Position numbers and translations under genes: made by a program. Positions 5,000 through 5,590 of a stretch of 5,590 nt of DNA are shown one piece after another (the stretch's first letter is position 1; each line of letters opens with the position of its first letter). Source of the stretch: Thermodesulfobacteriota bacterium (lineage in GTDB: Bacteria > Desulfobacterota > DSM-4660 > Desulfatiglandales > HGW-15). Under the pieces are notes generated by a model. The model saw only the letters and a program-made list of their open reading frames with translations. It had not been told where the DNA came from and made no database searches. The stretch spans positions 1-5,590 of the forward strand of contig JALOPA010000364.1 of assembly GCA_025454125.1 (NCBI GenBank). The letters are read 5' to 3'.

Positions 5000-5070
5000 T
5001 TTGCCCCTTTCTTTCTTTGTGCCTATGTGCCTCTTGCCCGCCGTTAGTGTGGCGGGTTGCACCTTTGTGC
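5000..5070. repeat. Low-complexity GGCACA-type repeat region with a 6-bp hairpin
   Basis: On the + strand this is strongly pyrimidine-rich, with TTTGTGCC at 5017-5024, TGTGCC at 5026-5031 and TTTGTGCC again at 5064-5071. On the minus strand these read as GGCACA/GGCACAAA units. Embedded in it is a perfect 6-bp stem, CCCGCC (5037-5042) and GGCGGG (5051-5056), with an 8-nt loop. The hairpin lies downstream of the nuclease gene on its strand but lacks a T-tract. No gene is supported between 4886 and 5142. Confidence 0.4.
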
Positions 5071-5142
5071 CTGGGCCGTTTCAGAAACGAATCTCCGCTC
5101 TTTGACCATTTTCGAGAGTTCGGCTTCCCTTGCTGAAAAAAA

Positions 5143-5583
5143 TCAGAACTTGACGGTTTTCACCAGCCCTTCAAACTCTTTGATCTCTTCAGGGGTGGGC
5201 TTTCGTCTGAAGAGGCTCTGATTGACGAGAATGGGGATTTTTCGATTCAGGGCAAGAGCGACCGCGTCGCTGGGGCGGCTGTCCACAGCCGCCTCTGTGC
5301 CGTTCCACTTGAAGAACACGCTGGCGTGGTAGGTTTCCTCGCGCATTTCATGGATCTCCACGCGCAGGAATTGAATTTGGAGCTGCTGGAGGATGCTCAG
5401 GTACAGGTCATGGGTCAGAGGACGCTTGGGCTCGACAAGTCCTTTTTCCTTGGCGATGGCCGTGAATTCCGAATCCCCCACGAACATGAGAAAAAACCGG
5501 TCCTCTTCGGGCCGCTCCTTCAAGATCACCATATTGCCGCGGTTGGGATCGGACTCGATCACCACCTCATGAATCAAGACCAT
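5143..5583 (-). CDS. Bifunctional nuclease family (DUF151) protein
   Basis: The product is 146 aa as seen. The family (PF02577, DUF151) includes plant and bacterial proteins described as having RNase and DNase activity; the role in most bacteria is not established. The domain covers about residues 4-125. The hallmark RPSDAVALALNRKIPILV (103-120) matches the family signature, preceded by the strand-rich HEVVIESDP...NMVILKE N-terminus and the FVGDSEFTAIA segment (34-44). The charged tail PTPEEIKEFEGLVKTVKF is normal for the family. It is a cytosolic protein without a signal peptide. The ATG at 5583 fits the usual start, but only 7 bases lie upstream in the window. Those bases contain no in-frame stop and no ribosome binding site, so the start could lie farther out. 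It is on the same strand as the CULT gene but separated by about 257 nt of repeat-rich DNA, so co-transcription is uncertain. Confidence 0.9.
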   Translation of the reverse strand: MVLIHEVVIESDPNRGNMVILKERPEEDRFFLMFVGDSEFTAIAKEKGLVEPKRPLTHDLYLSILQQLQIQFLRVEIHEMREETYHASVFFKWNGTEAAVDSRPSDAVALALNRKIPILVNQSLFRRKPTPEEIKEFEGLVKTVKF

Positions 5584-5590
5584 TGAATTG

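Noticed and set aside
4886..5062. Longer CULT protein starting at 5062 or 4969, possibly with a signal peptide
   Set aside because: The extra codons run through an inverted repeat and low-complexity DNA, and ATG 4885 has a good ribosome binding site. A secreted form from 4969 remains a minor possibility.
5133..5146. Run of seven A with CTGA/TCAG ends near the nuclease stop codon, considered as a terminator
   Set aside because: The stem is only 4 bp with the A/T run in the loop, not after a GC-rich stem, so it does not fit a rho-independent terminator.
1..5590. CRISPR array, tRNA, rRNA, insertion sequence or phage genes
   Set aside because: No regularly spaced repeats, cloverleaf, rRNA-like or transposase/integrase sequence was seen on either strand.

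Overview
The window is a moderately GC-rich bacterial segment. It combines a bifunctional-nuclease (DUF151) protein, a large HEAT-repeat protein followed by an HD-GYP phosphodiesterase, a rubrerythrin relative and a bacterial cereblon-type CULT-domain protein. Gene content and protein style suggest a Desulfobacterota (former Deltaproteobacteria) genome, perhaps a Syntrophobacter-like sulfate reducer. That placement is inference from gene families, not from a marker gene.

Layout. (1) 45-407 (-) is a small hypothetical gene. (2) 408-779 is intergenic and holds a consensus sigma70 promoter firing right (TTGACA-17-TATAAT) and a weaker candidate firing left. (3) 780-3882 (+) is a signalling transcription unit. 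It starts with a HEAT-type protein split into two reading frames (780-1721 and about 1751-2458). A GTG-started HD-GYP protein (2455-3882) follows, overlapping its upstream neighbour by 4 nt. (4) 3883-3993 lies between convergent genes and carries an imperfect hairpin and a short duplicated motif. (5) 3994-4885 (-) is a two-gene unit: a CULT-domain protein, then a rubrerythrin/rubredoxin-like protein 25 nt downstream. (6) 4886-5142 is non-coding, with an imperfect inverted repeat and low-complexity GGCACA-type sequence. (7) 5143-5583 (-) is the bifunctional nuclease, whose 5' end lies at the window edge.

How the genes work together. The + strand unit looks like cyclic-di-GMP signalling: an HD-GYP hydrolase with all expected metal ligands, coupled to a HEAT-repeat scaffold. 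Both proteins appear to begin with the same kind of N-terminal module. The HEAT gene is interrupted by a -1 frame change at T TTT TTC, which could be programmed frameshifting, a mutation, a sequencing error, or a true split into two cistrons.

The most unusual part is the CULT/rubrerythrin-like pair. The CULT protein keeps the complete tri-tryptophan cage and four zinc cysteines of the thalidomide-binding domain. Its rubrerythrin-like partner has lost most diiron ligands but keeps the Cys4 rubredoxin site. A redox-linked or damaged-protein role for the pair is a hypothesis only.
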